Notes: generated by a model not told the origin, from the letters alone. DNA of 64,000 nt from Bradyrhizobium sp. G127 (GCF_021502575.1 NZ_JAKFGN010000001.1:2046001-2110000), one strand, 5' to 3'. Counted from the first letter of the stretch, positions 34,425 through 44,885 are shown. Numbers and translations: made by a program.

Positions 34425-37400
34425 TGCTCGAGCGTCTAGTCGCCTTTGCGCTTTCACAGCGCATGTTTGTCGCCTTGAGCGTTCTTCTGCTCATCGGCGC
34501 GGGCATTGTTGTTCTGCCTACCTTGCCGATCGACGCATTTCCTGACGTCTCACCCGTGCAGGTGAAAGTCATCATGAAGGCGCCGGGTCTCACTCCCGAA
34601 GAGGTTGAACAACGGATCACGGTCCCAATCGAGCTTGAACTGCTTGGATTGCCTAACAAGAAAATCCTTCGCTCGACAACCAAATACGCGCTTGCCGACG
34701 TTACCGTCGATTTTGAAGATGGCACCGACATCTACTGGGCGCGCAACCAGGTATCGGAACGGCTATCCAATATCGCGCGTGATCTTCCAGAAGGCGTGAC
34801 CGGCGGCCTTGCTCCGATCACAAGTCCTCTCGGCGAAATGTTCATGTTCACGATCGACAGTCCTGATCTCTCGCTGGCGGAGCGGCGAAGTCTGCTCGAT
34901 TGGGTGATCCGCCCGGCGCTGCGAACTGTCCCGGGGGTTGCCGATGTCAACTCGCTCGGTGGCTACGTCCGGGCCTTTGAGATTGTGCCGATCAGCGATG
35001 CGCTTGCGGCGCGCGGCATTTCGTATGATCTGTTTCGGCGGGCGATCGACGCCAATAGCCGCAATGATGGCGCCGGCCGTGTCAATCAGGGCGAAGACAG
35101 CGCCCTTGTCCGCATCGAAGCCAGCATTCGCTCGATCGATGACATCAAGGCCATCGTGGTCGACACCAGAAACGGCATTCCGATCCGGGTCAACGATGTT
35201 GCCCGCGTCCAGGTCGGTTCGCTCACGCGCTATGGCGCCGTCACGATCGATGGTCGCGGCGAAACGGTGGAAGGACTCGTGCTCGGATTGCGTGGCGCCA
35301 ATGCGGGCCAGCTTGTGCGTGATGTTCGCCAGCGCCTGCAGGAACTGCAGCCCGCGCTGCCGAAGAGTGTTACCATTAACGTGTTTTATGATCGGAGCAG
35401 GCTGGTTGGCCGCGCGGTCGGCACCGTCGTGCGGGCATTGGGTGAAGCTACGGTTTTGGTCATCGTTTTGTTGCTGCTGTTTCTCGGCAACTGGCGAGCC
35501 TCGCTTGTGATCGCCCTGAGCCTGCCGCTTGCAATCATGATCGCGTTGATCGCCATGCGCGTCGTCGGCATGTCGGCCAACCTGATGAGTCTGGGCGGCT
35601 TGGCGATTGCCATCGGCATGCTGATCGATGCGCTGGTGGTCGTCGTCGAAAACATCGTGGGAAATCTCAGCAAGAATCAAGCAGGGAAGACGACACCGAT
35701 CATTCATACGGTGTTCCGTTCGGTCTGCGAGGTGCTGGAACCAGTCGCAACAGGCGTAATGATCATCATTATCGTTTTCGTACCGCTGCTTGCACTGCAG
35801 GGGCTTGAGGGAAAGCTGTTCATTCCCGTAGCGCTTGCCATCATCTTCGCGCTGGCTGCCTCCCTGTTGCTGGCACTCACGGTACTTCCGGTGGCGACTT
35901 CGTTTCTCCTCAAGGCGGCCCCGCACCGGGAGCCCTGGCTCGTCCGCCTTGCGTCACGAGGCTATGCGCCGGCGCTTGGCTGGGCACTGAACAATGAACG
36001 CAAGGTGATGGCTGCGGCAGTGGCAGCTCTCATTGCGGCGGGCTTTGCCTATACCCAGTTGGGCAAGACATTCATGCCGACCATGGATGAAGGCGACATT
36101 ATCATCAGCGTCGAGGCAATTCCGTCCATCAATCTCGATCAGTCAATTGCGATCAATGCCAGGCTTCAGGTTGCCATTCTGGCGCGGGTACCTGACGTTG
36201 CGGGGATCGTCGCTCGAACAGGATCGGACGAACTCGGCCTTGACCCGATGGGCCCCAATCAGACCGACACGTTTCTGGTTTTAAGGCCGTCGGAAGAGCG
36301 AAAGACGACTGATAAGTCTGTCCTCCTTCAGCAGCTTCGTCATGTGCTGAACGACTTTCCGGGTCTGTCGCTCAGCTTCACTCAGCCGATCGACATGCGT
36401 GTCCAGGAGATGATCAGCGGCGTGCGTGGCGACGTCGCGGTGAAGATCTTCGGTCCTGACATCACCAAGCTCAACGAAATCGCAAGCAGGCTGTCCGGTA
36501 TCCTCTCCAGCATCGATGGCGCTGAGGATGTTTACACGACACTCAACGAAGGCGCTCAATATTATACTGTCTCCGTGAACCGGCTGGAGGCGGGTCGTTT
36601 GGGTTTGGCGGTGGATGCGATTGCCGCCTCGCTGCGCACCCAGATTGAAGGCCGGACCATCGGCACCGCACTTGAAGATGGACGCCGCACGCCGATACTG
36701 CTTCGCGGCAGCGAGAATACCCGTGAGGCGCCATCCATGCTGGCCAATCTGCCCCTGACGCTGGCGTCCGGACAGCACGTGGCGCTCTCTCAGGTTGCCC
36801 GCATTCATCGGGTTGATGGTCCTGTCAAGATTGACCGCGAAGACGGAGCCCGCATGAGCGTAGTCCGGTCCAATGTTCGAGGTCGCGACATGGTGGGCTT
36901 CGTTCAGGCTGCGCAGCAGAAGGTGGAGGCAGAATTGACGCTGCCGCAGGGTTATCGGCTTACTTGGGGAGGCCAGTTCGAAAACCAGCAGCGGGCGGCC
37001 GCGCGCTTGTCGATTGTCGTTCCGGTTGCCATTGGACTAATCTTCGTTCTGCTCTTCACCACATTCGGCTCGATCCGCCAGGCGCTGATGGTTCTGGTGA
37101 ACATCCCCTTCGCCCTCATCGGCGGTGTATTTGCGCTTGTCCTGACAGGTGAATACCTGTCTGTTCCAGCTTCGGTAGGGTTCATCGCACTGCTAGGCAT
37201 CGCAGTTTTGAATGGCGTTGTGCTGGTCTCCTACTTCAACCAGTTGCGCGCCCATGGCATCCCGGAGGACCGCATTGTCGTTGAGGGCGCCAAGCGTCGG
37301 CTTCGGCCGGTGCTGATGACCGCCAGCATTACTGCTCTCGGACTTGTCCCATTATTGTTTGCTTCCGGCCCCGGATCGGAAATTCAGAAGCCGCTGGCCA

Positions 37401-37501
37401 TCGTCGTGATCGGCGGGTTGCTATCGTCGACGCTTCTGACCCTCATACTTCTTCCGATCCTTTATCGTCGGTTTGGCAGTGTTGCGAAGAGGGTCGAATG
37501 A
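34424..37501 (+). CDS. Heavy-metal RND efflux pump (CzcA/CusA family)
   Basis: A 1025-residue inner-membrane pump. The N-terminal helix is followed by LPTLPIDAFPDVSPVQVKVI, the HME-type start. The central helix 4 carries GMLIDALVVVVENIVGNLSK, with the Asp and Glu of the proton relay in heavy-metal RNDs. PTMDEGDIIISVEAIPSINL opens the second half, and NIPFALIGGVFALVLTGEYL lies in the C-terminal helices. Length matches the family (about 1030-1050). It exports a divalent or monovalent metal from periplasm or cytoplasm; the ion cannot be named safely. It is flanked by its adaptor (one-base overlap) and a DUF3240 protein (ATGA overlap). Confidence 0.93.
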   Translation: MLERLVAFALSQRMFVALSVLLLIGAGIVVLPTLPIDAFPDVSPVQVKVIMKAPGLTPEEVEQRITVPIELELLGLPNKKILRSTTKYALADVTVDFEDGTDIYWARNQVSERLSNIARDLPEGVTGGLAPITSPLGEMFMFTIDSPDLSLAERRSLLDWVIRPALRTVPGVADVNSLGGYVRAFEIVPISDALAARGISYDLFRRAIDANSRNDGAGRVNQGEDSALVRIEASIRSIDDIKAIVVDTRNGIPIRVNDVARVQVGSLTRYGAVTIDGRGETVEGLVLGLRGANAGQLVRDVRQRLQELQPALPKSVTINVFYDRSRLVGRAVGTVVRALGEATVLVIVLLLLFLGNWRASLVIALSLPLAIMIALIAMRVVGMSANLMSLGGLAIAIGMLIDALVVVVENIVGNLSKNQAGKTTPIIHTVFRSVCEVLEPVATGVMIIIIVFVPLLALQGLEGKLFIPVALAIIFALAASLLLALTVLPVATSFLLKAAPHREPWLVRLASRGYAPALGWALNNERKVMAAAVAALIAAGFAYTQLGKTFMPTMDEGDIIISVEAIPSINLDQSIAINARLQVAILARVPDVAGIVARTGSDELGLDPMGPNQTDTFLVLRPSEERKTTDKSVLLQQLRHVLNDFPGLSLSFTQPIDMRVQEMISGVRGDVAVKIFGPDITKLNEIASRLSGILSSIDGAEDVYTTLNEGAQYYTVSVNRLEAGRLGLAVDAIAASLRTQIEGRTIGTALEDGRRTPILLRGSENTREAPSMLANLPLTLASGQHVALSQVARIHRVDGPVKIDREDGARMSVVRSNVRGRDMVGFVQAAQQKVEAELTLPQGYRLTWGGQFENQQRAAARLSIVVPVAIGLIFVLLFTTFGSIRQALMVLVNIPFALIGGVFALVLTGEYLSVPASVGFIALLGIAVLNGVVLVSYFNQLRAHGIPEDRIVVEGAKRRLRPVLMTASITALGLVPLLFASGPGSEIQKPLAIVVIGGLLSSTLLTLILLPILYRRFGSVAKRVE

Positions 37502-37827
37502 CAGTCGAATCCGTTTGCCTGACACTGATCGCCGCCCGCAATCTTCGCGAGGAACTGTTCGATTATCTTAGCGAGCAGCGCGATCTGGTATCAGGCTTCA
37601 CGGCATCCGATGGCGCCGGTCACGGCCCGATGGCGCGGCTGCGGACGGCGGCCGAGCAGGTTAAAGGTCACGCCGACGAGGTGCTGGTGCGAGCAATTCT
37701 GGAAAGGAAGGATGCCGCGCGATTGCTCGCCCGGCTGAAGACAGCATTCGCAGGAACCAGACTGGTATATTGGATCATGCCAGTCACGGAATTTGGCATG
37801 ATTGATGACTTGAAAGTTGAAAACTAA
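37498..37827 (+). CDS. DUF3240 protein linked to the CzcA-like pump
   Basis: A 109-residue cytoplasmic protein with a ferredoxin-like, PII-like pattern: ESVCLTLIAARNLREELFDY, then SGFTASDGAGHGPMARLRTA, then LLARLKTAFAGTRLVYWIMP. DUF3240 members are regularly encoded after CzcA-type pumps, and a regulatory or metal-sensing role has been supposed but not shown. The start codon overlaps the pump stop (ATGA), so translation is coupled. Confidence 0.8.
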   Translation: MTVESVCLTLIAARNLREELFDYLSEQRDLVSGFTASDGAGHGPMARLRTAAEQVKGHADEVLVRAILERKDAARLLARLKTAFAGTRLVYWIMPVTEFGMIDDLKVEN

Positions 37828-37898
37828 GCTGAGCGCCCTTGAGGCATCGCTCCGCGCCAAGATCACGCGGGTTCGAAAATTCAGGCAACACGGTTCGT

Positions 37899-39152
37899 TC
37901 AACCGACGATCAAGCCGTAGAACGCGCCCGCCCATGCCGCAAGAGCAACCAGCAGCAATCCCGGGATCACGCGGGCAGCAAACAAAAACCCTCCGCTTGT
38001 GGCCGCAAGAACGATCTTGCTGATCGTGTTGGTTGAAAGGCCGGCGAGGACTGGCAACAGCGCGTCCGACGCCGTAATTTTTCCCGATGCAACAAGAGAC
38101 GCAACCGAGACCGCGGCGGAATGTGTATCGGCGAAGCCTGCGATCGCCGCAGCGGCGATGATGCCATTCGCACCGAACCGGTCCTGCAGCACTGCGGATG
38201 CGACGAGAATGACGGAAAGAGTAAGCGCAAACACGAACGCCGTCCGAAGACTGAAGGCGCGGCCTTTCTGCAGTTCCGCTTCATTCTTCTGTCGCAAGGC
38301 CAGCATCGTAAAAGCTGTCCCGTAGACGATCGCAACGGCACCGGCGCAGATCAGCGGAACGGCCAAGGATATAAGTGTGGCCATGCTTGTGGCGGCCAAA
38401 ACCAGCGCCATCTGGATGATCGTGGCAACCGTCGATAATACGGCGCCTGCAACCGCTGCGGCCAATACATCCTTTGCTTTGGTTGCACGTGCGCCCATTG
38501 CGGCGATCGTCGCGGCACTGGAAATGAAGCCTGAAGCGAGGCCGGCGACCGGCAATCCAAACCGCGCTCCGAGCAGGCGTACCGCAACATAGCCTGCCGC
38601 GCTGATGGCCATGATAAGGATAACGACGACCCAAATCGCGTGCGGATTGAAGGCCGCATAGGGTCCCATGGGACGATCGGGCACGAGGGGCAGGATAATC
38701 AGCGTTGCTCCTGCGAAGAGCAGGGCGTCCTCCAGTTCATCTTCGGTGAGGATGTTTCCGACGAACCGATGCAGCCGGGATTTGGCGGCGAGTACTATGG
38801 CAACCATCACCCCAAGCCCGCCCGCAAGCGCCGGCTGTTGCATCGAAAGTCCTCCGAGCAATACGGTGACAGTCAACGCGATTTCAGTCGTAAGTCCCGG
38901 ATCCTTTTGATTTCCCCGCCAATAAGCGACCGCAATCAGGGCGATAACGCCGGCGGTCGTAACAGCCAGCATGGTCGGACCGCCCACGACGACGCTGACG
39001 GCGCCGGCAAGAGAGGTGACGGCAAACGTTCTTATGCCGGCGGGCGAACGCGACGGTCCAGTCCCCTTGCGGCGCTCCCGCTCGGCGCCGATCAGCAGGC
39101 CGATTCCCAGTGCGGTGGCCAGCTTCAGGATGATGGGATCGATCATGGTCAT
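37899..39152 (-). CDS. MgtC/SapB N-terminal plus DUF4010 membrane protein
   Basis: A 417-residue polytopic protein. The N-terminal ~130 residues match the MgtC/SapB domain: LATALGIGLLIGAERERRKG (the conserved GxxxGxERE) and GIRTFAVTSLAGAVSVVVGG. The C-terminal half is the DUF4010 domain (AAIAGFADTHSAAVSVASLV carries the conserved ADxHS). The biochemical role of the fused family is unknown; MgtC itself affects magnesium, phosphate and ATP homeostasis. The gene converges on the RND operon (71 bases) and lies 229 bases from the flavocytochrome gene; that gap shows nothing recognisable. Confidence 0.85.
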   Translation of the reverse strand: MTMIDPIILKLATALGIGLLIGAERERRKGTGPSRSPAGIRTFAVTSLAGAVSVVVGGPTMLAVTTAGVIALIAVAYWRGNQKDPGLTTEIALTVTVLLGGLSMQQPALAGGLGVMVAIVLAAKSRLHRFVGNILTEDELEDALLFAGATLIILPLVPDRPMGPYAAFNPHAIWVVVILIMAISAAGYVAVRLLGARFGLPVAGLASGFISSAATIAAMGARATKAKDVLAAAVAGAVLSTVATIIQMALVLAATSMATLISLAVPLICAGAVAIVYGTAFTMLALRQKNEAELQKGRAFSLRTAFVFALTLSVILVASAVLQDRFGANGIIAAAAIAGFADTHSAAVSVASLVASGKITASDALLPVLAGLSTNTISKIVLAATSGGFLFAARVIPGLLLVALAAWAGAFYGLIVG

Positions 39153-39381
39153 TCGTTATCCGACACGCCGACGCGAAATTGCAGTCGTGAAGAAGTGTGC
39201 ATATCACACGAGCGCCGTTTGCCGAATTTCTGTCCTCTCGATCCGGAAAGGGCTACCGACCTGACGTCCATCCGTCGGCCTCTGTGCCGAAGTCGTTCCG
39301 ACGCATGCAAGTCACATTGGAGTTGACCGGCGATACCGCGGAGGATCGAAGGGAGCCCGGATTTTACCGGCATCCACTTCG

Positions 39382-40734
39382 TTACCGCATGGCGAATAGC
39401 TCCTGATGGAATCGGTCCTTAACGGGAAAACCGTGTGCGGCAAAATCTCGTTTCAGCGCTTCGCCGAAGCCAGTCGGACCGCAAAACCAGATGCTTGCAT
39501 CGCGCCATTGCGTTGCAGCCTCGCGAATGCGGTCGCCGGTCAAACGTCCATCACGAGCATCGACCAGAACATGCAGGCGAACATCGGCGGAGGAGGCGTC
39601 GGCCGCCAATTTGCCGAGGGCGGCTTCGTCGACATCGGCGGTGGTATGGAAGAGATCGATTGTTTGGGCTGCAGGCCAATCGGGATCTCCCTTCTGTATG
39701 GATAGGTGTTTCATGCGCGCGACGAAAGGCGTGATGCCGATGCCGCCTCCAATCCAGATCTGGTGCGGGCGGTCGTCGTCGAAAGTGAAGCAGCCATAGG
39801 GCCCTTCGACCTTCATCTCCTGGCCGACACGGAGCTTCTCGCGCAGGTGGCTCGTGTGGTCACCCAGCTCCTTGGTGATGAAGGTGATTCTGGGGTTGTC
39901 GGCATGCCAGCTGGAAGCAATGGTATAAGGATGAGCTCCTTCCGACGCGTCTGACGTAGCGAAGGCGAACTGGCCCGGCTTGTGGCCTGGCCAGCCGTGC
40001 GGCACCTCGATTTCGGTCTCGAGTGTCCTGACGCCGGGATAGTATTGCAGCGAGGTGATCGCGCATTTGACCTGCCGCCCAGCACCCACCCGGCGCAGGA
40101 GGACAATGACAGCCGCCCGTGTGCCGCTGGCAAGCAGTACCGCCATCACGACCCCGACGGGTGACGTCCAGTAGCTGAACTTGAATAGTACGACGGCATG
40201 AAAGACGAGCAACAGATAGGCGACGGCGAGAAGGCGATGCGTCTTTTGGAAGAGCCGGTAGGGGAAATACTGAATGAGCGCCAGCGCGATCAGAACCACC
40301 GTGGCATAGAAGGCCCATTCGCCCAGGCCTTCAGCCACTTCGCGCAGATTCGCAAAGAGCGCCTCGATTGAATTTTCGATAGCGGGTCTTGGTCCGCGCG
40401 CCGGCCGCTCCAACACGCCCCAGCCGACCGCCCATTTCGGTCCTTCGGACCAGAGCCAATGGATGGTAGCGACGACCAAGGCTGCGATGCCGAGCCATTT
40501 GTGCAGACGATACATCTTGTCCAGACCGCCTAGCCACTGCTCTGGCCAGCGTGGTCGCAGCGCCAGGAGCATCGCGAGACTCATGCAGCCGATTGCGGCA
40601 ATGCCGCTCAACTGCACCATCGATCCGCGAAGAGCAAAGAAGGTCGTTGACTGAAATATGGAAGGTTCCGCGATCAACCATAGCAAGACGAGAAGGGCGA
40701 GCGCGCTCCAAAATGCTCGTTTAAGGTTTTGCAT
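39382..40734 (-). CDS. Ferric reductase/NOX-like flavocytochrome b
   Basis: A 450-residue protein. The ferric-reductase membrane domain (~6 helices) has two bis-His haem pairs: His78/His92 (MYRLHKWLGIAALVVATIHW) and the pair in THRLLAVAYLLLVFH. A ferredoxin-NADP reductase module follows: FAD motif HPYTIAS and NAD(P) motif IWIGGGIGITPFVARM, ending SIWFCGPTGFGEALKRDF. It passes electrons from NAD(P)H through FAD and haems across the membrane, to ferric chelates or oxygen. The build resembles bacterial NOX homologues. It starts 35 bases after the MBL gene stop with GAAGGAAC ahead of the ATG, so it is the last gene of a four-gene operon. Confidence 0.88.
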   Translation of the reverse strand: MQNLKRAFWSALALLVLLWLIAEPSIFQSTTFFALRGSMVQLSGIAAIGCMSLAMLLALRPRWPEQWLGGLDKMYRLHKWLGIAALVVATIHWLWSEGPKWAVGWGVLERPARGPRPAIENSIEALFANLREVAEGLGEWAFYATVVLIALALIQYFPYRLFQKTHRLLAVAYLLLVFHAVVLFKFSYWTSPVGVVMAVLLASGTRAAVIVLLRRVGAGRQVKCAITSLQYYPGVRTLETEIEVPHGWPGHKPGQFAFATSDASEGAHPYTIASSWHADNPRITFITKELGDHTSHLREKLRVGQEMKVEGPYGCFTFDDDRPHQIWIGGGIGITPFVARMKHLSIQKGDPDWPAAQTIDLFHTTADVDEAALGKLAADASSADVRLHVLVDARDGRLTGDRIREAATQWRDASIWFCGPTGFGEALKRDFAAHGFPVKDRFHQELFAMR

Positions 40735-40769
40735 GGGGCCGTTCCTTCAGGATGATTTTGATGGCCCGC

Positions 40770-42368
40770 TTACGCCTGGTCTTCAAGCGCCCGTCTTAGC
40801 CGTCTGATGATAACCCCGCGCGCGCGATCATCTGCCGCGGAATCCATTTTTTCATTGATGTCGAGAATGAGTTTCGACATGTCATTGTGCCAATCCAGAT
40901 GGACGACGGCGTCAGGTGTCAAACGCCGGCGGCGTGTCGGTTCAACGAGCGTTGGAACAGGCGTTGTGAGTTCGTAGATCTCGTCAAGAATGGGGATATG
41001 GATACGAGATTCGGGAATGATACGGTTCGCGAGACGTTGCTCTAATCCCTTCAACGCATCGTCTTCTCCGTGAACCAGGAAAACGCCTTTGCGGATCGGG
41101 CGTCGGGCAGCGATCCAGCGCTCCAGTTCCGGCCCGTCGGCATGGCCGGAGTAGTCATCCATTGACCTGATCCGGGCCGCGACGTGGATTTCCTCTCCCT
41201 GTATGCGCACAGCCTTGGCGCCGTCGCTGAGAAAGCGGCCCAGCGTGCCCTGAGCCTGGAAGCCAACCAGAAGGATGGTTGCATTGCGCCGCCACAGCCA
41301 ATTCTTGAGATGATGACGGATGCGCCCCGCATCGCACATGCCGCTGGCGGCCACGATAATGTGGAAGCCTGAAAGCTTTTCTATCGCTTTGCTTTCATCG
41401 ACTGTCTCGGAGAAGCGCAGATGCAAGGAGCGTAAGGTGCGTGCAAGATCGACCTCGCTATCGAGGCTTGAAGCGTGCTGGCGAAACACTTCGGTCGCGT
41501 GAATTGCCAGCGGAGAGTCGAGAAATACTGGTCCAGCGGGGACAGTCCCGCGCTCCATCAGATCAATGATATCGACAAGAAGCTCCTGGGTTCGCTCTAC
41601 CGCGAACGCCGGTATGATCAACGCGCCATTGGCTGCTGCGGCATCACGGATTTCGGCAGCCAGCCTCTCGCGACGCAGTTGTGAGGATGTCTGCGGCCGA
41701 TCGGTATCACCATAGGTCGATTCGGAGATGACATAGTCGAACTGGGCCGGCGCTTCGGGATCTGGCTGAAGCAGTTTGCCATCGGGGCCGATATCTCCTG
41801 ACATCAGTATCCGCAGAGGAGGATCTGACTCCTTGCCGTCGGAGATTTCGAGCTCGATCGAGGCGGAGCCGAGCAGATGCCCTGCATTCCAGTAGCGCGC
41901 GCGGACTCCGGGGGCCGCCTCGAACCACGTTTCGTATTCGACCGCTTGAAATGAGGCCAGCGATGAAATCGCATCGACTTTCGTGTAGATAGGAGAGACT
42001 TCCGGCCTGCCGCGAGCGACGTTTCGCCGGTTCAATGCGACAACCTCCATTTCCTGAATGCCCCCGGCGTCGGGGAGCATGTAGGAACAGAGGTCGATCG
42101 TGCCGCGGGTCGCCAAGATGCGCCCCTTGAAATGAGCTTTGACCAGCTTCGGTAACAGGCCGCTGTGATCGATATGAGCGTGGGTCAGAAACACGACGTC
42201 AATATCGGATGGCCGAAACGGGAAGTCGCCGTAGTTCAGTGCTTTGAGTGTCTTCGGTCCCTGAAAAAGTCCGCAATCAACCAGAAAGCGCGCTCTGGCG
42301 GTTGTAATCAGATAGCATGAGCCGGTCACAGTATGAGCTGCGCCACAAAACTGGATGGTGACACTCAT
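40770..42368 (-). CDS. Beta-CASP metallo-beta-lactamase RNase-like protein
   Basis: A 532-residue protein. The metal site is His63-x-His65-x-Asp67-His68 in LTHAHIDHSGLLPKLV, with further ligands in ARYWNAGHLLGSASIELE. The beta-CASP domain has VISESTYGDTDRPQ and FHIIVAASGMCDAGRIRHHL, and the RNA-specificity motif appears as DDYSGHADGPELERWI. Relatives are CPSF73/Ysh1-type RNA endo- or exonucleases. A C-terminal extension of ~70 residues follows. The start codon overlaps the PRPP synthetase gene (ATGA), placing it in a nucleotide-metabolism operon. Confidence 0.88.
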   Translation of the reverse strand: MSVTIQFCGAAHTVTGSCYLITTARARFLVDCGLFQGPKTLKALNYGDFPFRPSDIDVVFLTHAHIDHSGLLPKLVKAHFKGRILATRGTIDLCSYMLPDAGGIQEMEVVALNRRNVARGRPEVSPIYTKVDAISSLASFQAVEYETWFEAAPGVRARYWNAGHLLGSASIELEISDGKESDPPLRILMSGDIGPDGKLLQPDPEAPAQFDYVISESTYGDTDRPQTSSQLRRERLAAEIRDAAAANGALIIPAFAVERTQELLVDIIDLMERGTVPAGPVFLDSPLAIHATEVFRQHASSLDSEVDLARTLRSLHLRFSETVDESKAIEKLSGFHIIVAASGMCDAGRIRHHLKNWLWRRNATILLVGFQAQGTLGRFLSDGAKAVRIQGEEIHVAARIRSMDDYSGHADGPELERWIAARRPIRKGVFLVHGEDDALKGLEQRLANRIIPESRIHIPILDEIYELTTPVPTLVEPTRRRRLTPDAVVHLDWHNDMSKLILDINEKMDSAADDRARGVIIRRLRRALEDQA

Positions 42369-43282
42369 GGCTGCAGTTCCTTCGGCTGACGATCATTAAG
42401 TTCATCGCGCAAAGCGTCAGCGAGTGTTGCGTCGAGTGGAATGGCATTCGTTGGATGCCGCACGCTGTCAGTGGATCGGATAGATCGTATTCCCGCTCGC
42501 GCGAATTCTTCGGTCTGATCTGCGGGAAACAGCGCATGAGTGACGATGGCATCGATCGTTCCCACGCCTGCCGATTTCAGCATTCGCGCGCAGGTCGTCA
42601 GGGTTCCACCAGATGACACGATGTCGTCGACGAGCAGGATGGGGCGGCCGCCCAAGTCTTGATCCGGAAGAGTTATCCTCACCGACTGATCGCCTTGACG
42701 GGTTTTCTTTGCAACCGCGAAGGCCACGCCGAGGTGTCCTGCCAGTTTGCTGACCCAGGCGCGGGATTCCTCATCTGGCCCCAGAAGAATGGTCGCTGGA
42801 TCAAGGCCGGACGCTTGCAGGTGTGAGGCGATGGCAGGCATCGCGGACAAATCGTCCGCCGCAATTCCCGAAAAGACGTTGCGGATGTCTTTGGTGCGAT
42901 GAAGATGGGCGTCTACCGTGATGACGCGATCGACGATGCCAGACAGCAGATTGCCAATAACCTTCTGACTTACGGCTTCGAACGGCTGGAACGCCGCATC
43001 TTGCCGCATATAGCAGAGATAAGGAGCGACAAGGATCAGGCGGCTCGTGCCATTGCGCCGCAACGCTTCTGCTGCAAACAGGAGTGAGATCAGCTTTTCG
43101 TTAGGCTGGTTCAGGGATGCATAGATGATGGTGGTCGAAGCGGGAGGCGATACGGTCGCGCGCAATTCACCATCGGGAAACCGGTGCAATGCGATCGGCT
43201 CCGCGGCCACACCGAGCCGGGATGCGAGGCGCGTCGCGGCGTCGAGAGAGTCTGGAAGGCATTGAAGACCGATTTTATGCAT
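42365..43282 (-). CDS. prs: Ribose-phosphate pyrophosphokinase homologue
   Basis: A 305-residue PRPP synthetase-like protein. Visible motifs are [13 protein letters not shown] (ATP-binding loop region), [37 protein letters not shown] (catalytic flexible-loop region) and the PRPP loop [20 protein letters not shown]. The sequence is closer in style to the archaeal-like class III enzymes than to the housekeeping Prs, so another prs is expected elsewhere in the genome. The product would be PRPP from ribose 5-phosphate and ATP. The ATG at 43282 overlaps the phosphorylase gene by 8 bases; the 67-residue upstream extension in frame is an antisense-like artefact of that gene. Confidence 0.88.
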   Translation of the reverse strand: MHKIGLQCLPDSLDAATRLASRLGVAAEPIALHRFPDGELRATVSPPASTTIIYASLNQPNEKLISLLFAAEALRRNGTSRLILVAPYLCYMRQDAAFQPFEAVSQKVIGNLLSGIVDRVITVDAHLHRTKDIRNVFSGIAADDLSAMPAIASHLQASGLDPATILLGPDEESRAWVSKLAGHLGVAFAVAKKTRQGDQSVRITLPDQDLGGRPILLVDDIVSSGGTLTTCARMLKSAGVGTIDAIVTHALFPADQTEEFARAGIRSIRSTDSVRHPTNAIPLDATLADALRDELNDRQPKELQP

Positions 43283-44864
43283 GCGCGCCGTCTTCAGAGG
43301 ACGATGGACTTCCAATTTTGAAACCGGAATTGTCGCGGGCGGCTTTGACGGCGAGATCGTGCTCCGAGGCATCGCACGAGTAAATCCGGTACAGCGGGTC
43401 GCCCTTGTTGACGCGATCGCCAATCTTTTTGAAGATCTTGATGCCCGCGCCCTTGTCGATCGGAGCACCGGCAGTGCGCGCAATGCGGTTCATTTTGAGG
43501 CAGTCAATGCCCGTCACCACGCCGTCTGCCGTTGCGAGCAAATCGCTTTGAAGAGTTCCAAGCTCTGTCGTGCATCCCGAAGGGCCCTGTGCGGCGATGA
43601 TGTCCTGCATTTTCTTCAGCGCAGCACCGCTGTCCAAGAGGTCGCGCGCCCTGGCGTAACCGGCGCCTCCGCGCAAATCCGGATCGTACTCCAGAAGTTG
43701 TCCGGCAAGCCTCAGCGACTTCTCACGCAGGTCTTTCGGTGCATCCGTCTTGTTTTCCAGTACGGCCATAATGTCCTGCGCTTCCAGCACAGGACCAATT
43801 CCAGATCCGATCGGCTGCCGGCCATCGGTGGTAACTACATCGACCGCTATGCCAAAATAGTCGCCTGCGAACTCAAATAATTTTCGCAGCCGCAGCGCTT
43901 CGTTGGCGTTGGTGACTTTCGAAGACGGACCCACGGGAATGTCGATCAGCAGGTGGGTTACACCCGCCGCGAGTTTCTTCGACATGATCGAGGCAACCAT
44001 CTGTTCGTTCGTGTCGAGACTCAGCATGCGCTCAACGGAGATCAGGATGTCGTCGGCGGGCGAAAGATTGACGTGTCCGCCCCAGATCAGACACCCCTTA
44101 CAGTTCGCGACGATCTCTTTCATCTCGGTTATTCCGACATCGACCCGCGCCAGTACCTCCATAGTGTCGGCGGTACCTGCCGGTGAGGTGATCGCGCGCG
44201 ATGACGTTTTCGGAATCGTGAGTCCGTGTGCCGCCACGATAGGAACAACGATCATCGATGTCCGGTTGCCGGGGATGCCTCCGATGCAATGTTTGTCGAC
44301 GACGATATTTTGTTGCCATCGAAGCTGGGTGCCGGCGGCGGCCATCGCCTGGGTCAGCGCGAGCAGTTCGTCTGCCGTCAAGAAGCGCGCCGATCCTACA
44401 AGAAAGGCGGCGATTTCGACGTCGGAGTAGCGATAGTGGGCGATATCATCGACGATGGCCTGAATCTGCAGGGCGTTCAAAGCATGGCCCTGAACCTTTG
44501 CGCGGACGGCATCGAGGCTGACCGGTGGCTGAGCCGGGGAGACGCTTACCAATGAGCCTTCCGGTTCGTTCAGGCGGCGAAATGCGGGCGCCGCGAGCCC
44601 GAGGTCATCCGGGCCGACCACGGTGTCATCGTCCGTGATCAGCAAGGTGGCCAGAAGAACTTTCTGTCCGCAGCGCAGTTCAACGCGGCTGAAGCCACTG
44701 AAGACGTCGGGACGCAACGCGTGCGAGCGTCGCGAGATGACGGCGACGTTTTCCCGTCCGGTATCGAGATTGGCAAAGCGAATCTTGAGTTGTGGCCGCG
44801 AATTTGCGCTGAGAACTGCCGACTGAAAGGATGATCGCTCTGAACTTGCCATATTTTGAAGCAT
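43275..44864 (-). CDS. AMP phosphorylase/thymidine phosphorylase-family enzyme
   Basis: A 529-residue protein of the long archaeal-type nucleoside phosphorylase group. An N-terminal ~85-residue extra domain precedes the helical and alpha/beta domains. The catalytic signature reads [20 protein letters not shown] followed by [20 protein letters not shown], and the C-terminal domain has [20 protein letters not shown]. Characterised relatives convert AMP or other nucleoside monophosphates plus phosphate to base and ribose 1,5-bisphosphate; bacterial ones are usually labelled putative thymidine phosphorylase. It is first in an operon with the PRPP synthetase, MBL RNase-like and flavocytochrome genes. 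An FNR-like box lies 22 bases upstream. ATG 44864 is used; ATG 44852 is possible. Confidence 0.87.
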   Translation of the reverse strand: MLQNMASSERSSFQSAVLSANSRPQLKIRFANLDTGRENVAVISRRSHALRPDVFSGFSRVELRCGQKVLLATLLITDDDTVVGPDDLGLAAPAFRRLNEPEGSLVSVSPAQPPVSLDAVRAKVQGHALNALQIQAIVDDIAHYRYSDVEIAAFLVGSARFLTADELLALTQAMAAAGTQLRWQQNIVVDKHCIGGIPGNRTSMIVVPIVAAHGLTIPKTSSRAITSPAGTADTMEVLARVDVGITEMKEIVANCKGCLIWGGHVNLSPADDILISVERMLSLDTNEQMVASIMSKKLAAGVTHLLIDIPVGPSSKVTNANEALRLRKLFEFAGDYFGIAVDVVTTDGRQPIGSGIGPVLEAQDIMAVLENKTDAPKDLREKSLRLAGQLLEYDPDLRGGAGYARARDLLDSGAALKKMQDIIAAQGPSGCTTELGTLQSDLLATADGVVTGIDCLKMNRIARTAGAPIDKGAGIKIFKKIGDRVNKGDPLYRIYSCDASEHDLAVKAARDNSGFKIGSPSSSEDGAHA

Positions 44865-44885
44865 CACATCGTGCCGTGACGGATG

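Noticed and set aside
43283-43483. 67-residue N-terminal extension of the PRPP synthetase frame
   Set aside because: Arg/Ser/Thr-rich, lies wholly inside the phosphorylase gene, and homologous motifs begin only after ATG 43282.
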